Source: Gammaproteobacteria bacterium (GTDB lineage Bacteria; Pseudomonadota; Gammaproteobacteria; DSM-16500). From it: a stretch of 64,000 bases of DNA. The stretch's first letter is position 1, and each line of letters opens with the position of its first letter. Shown here piece by piece: positions 63,907-64,000 of the stretch. The DNA is taken from NCBI GenBank assembly GCA_019634835.1, contig JAHCAO010000005.1, positions 1 through 64,000 of the forward strand, read 5' to 3'. The notes beneath the pieces are model-generated. The model was not told the origin of the DNA and ran no database searches. It saw nothing but the letters and a program-made list of their open reading frames with translations. A program made the position numbers and the translations under genes.

Positions 63907-64000
63907 ATGGATCACTTTGACCCAAATGCTGCTGCACTAGAAAATTCTGGTATTTTTGGGCTTCCATTTTCTGTAAGCGAGGCAAAACTTGTACTGTTAC
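63907..64000 (+). CDS. Ureohydrolase/agmatinase-like protein, start only
   Basis: The frame begins MDHFDPNAAALENSGIFGLP and continues FSVSEAKLVLL to the window edge, resembling the N-terminus of agmatinase/arginase-family proteins. It starts four bases after speA. The catalytic metal site lies outside the window, so the call rests mostly on context. Confidence 0.6.
   Translation, partial: MDHFDPNAAALENSGIFGLPFSVSEAKLVLL

Noticed and set aside
1..64000. CRISPR arrays, tRNA or rRNA genes
   Set aside because: No regularly spaced direct repeats and no tRNA or rRNA signature were seen in reading the window; a covariance search was not possible.

Overview
The window is a low-GC (roughly mid-30s percent by eye) chromosomal stretch of a gammaproteobacterium, most likely from the Legionellales (Legionella/Coxiella/Berkiella/Rickettsiella-like). 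The reasons are the gene families (ZapE, PbpC plus alpha-2-macroglobulin, riboflavin operon, polyamine genes related to those of Legionella) combined with eukaryote-like proteins (a protein kinase, an ankyrin protein, a mitochondrial-carrier-family protein) that in this order are usually type IV secretion effectors. The order-level call is inference. I saw no rRNA, tRNA or CRISPR array.

Region 1 (1-14,000) is a mobile-element graveyard: pieces of at least two Tn3-family transposases, IS5-, IS630-, IS481- and IS1182-like remnants, a broken tyrosine recombinase with a partial duplicate 7.8 kb away, a broken KfrA-like plasmid protein and a decayed acetyltransferase. Between the wrecks sit intact cargo genes: a very AT-rich eukaryotic-type kinase, a TetR/MFS efflux pair with a clear operator, a SnoaL/NTF2-like secreted protein and a GNAT.

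Region 2 (14,000-19,900) holds a LysR regulator, a small secreted cysteine-containing protein, and a compact unit of M24 metallopeptidase-like protein, ThiF/E1-like adenylyltransferase, a GNAT/N-acyl-synthase-like protein and a broken prolyl iminopeptidase. The ThiF and GNAT-like genes are visibly richer in GC than their surroundings and look imported. This is the best candidate for an undescribed small-molecule or protein-modification system. Two orphan proteins follow.

Region 3 (20,000-30,700) mixes housekeeping genes (MltD-like transglycosylase, ZapE, glutaminyl cyclase, HemB, Dps, CBS protein, thymidine kinase) with a beta-propeller exoprotein, the mitochondrial-carrier-like protein and the ankyrin protein.

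Region 4 (30,900-40,400) is a complete phenylalanine/tyrosine degradation locus (hpd-fahA-maiA-hisC-hmgA-phhA-phhB) running into the three-gene proton-translocating transhydrogenase pntAA-pntAB-pntB. Products are fumarate and acetoacetate; the transhydrogenase could supply NADPH for pterin recycling.

Region 5 (40,400-64,000) is mostly core genome: ppiB, pbpC with a 1,921-residue alpha-2-macroglobulin, sodC, an FMN riboswitch with ribD-ribE-ribBA-ribH, aconitase, SixA, and a polyamine cluster (deoxyhypusine-synthase-like protein, speA, start of a ureohydrolase).

The most striking non-coding feature is a set of long palindromic elements in region 5. Family A (three copies) and family B (two full copies plus two remnants) each have a long outer stem whose arm sequences differ between copies yet stay almost perfectly self-complementary. 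Both enclose the same inner layout: a hairpin with an AGGA loop followed by a GCAAAA/TTTTGC hairpin. One family B copy sits inside the variable P3 arm of the FMN riboswitch, and two family A copies bracket sodC in opposite orientation. A third, unrelated repeat (family C) occurs after the glutaminyl cyclase gene and between hmgA and phhA.
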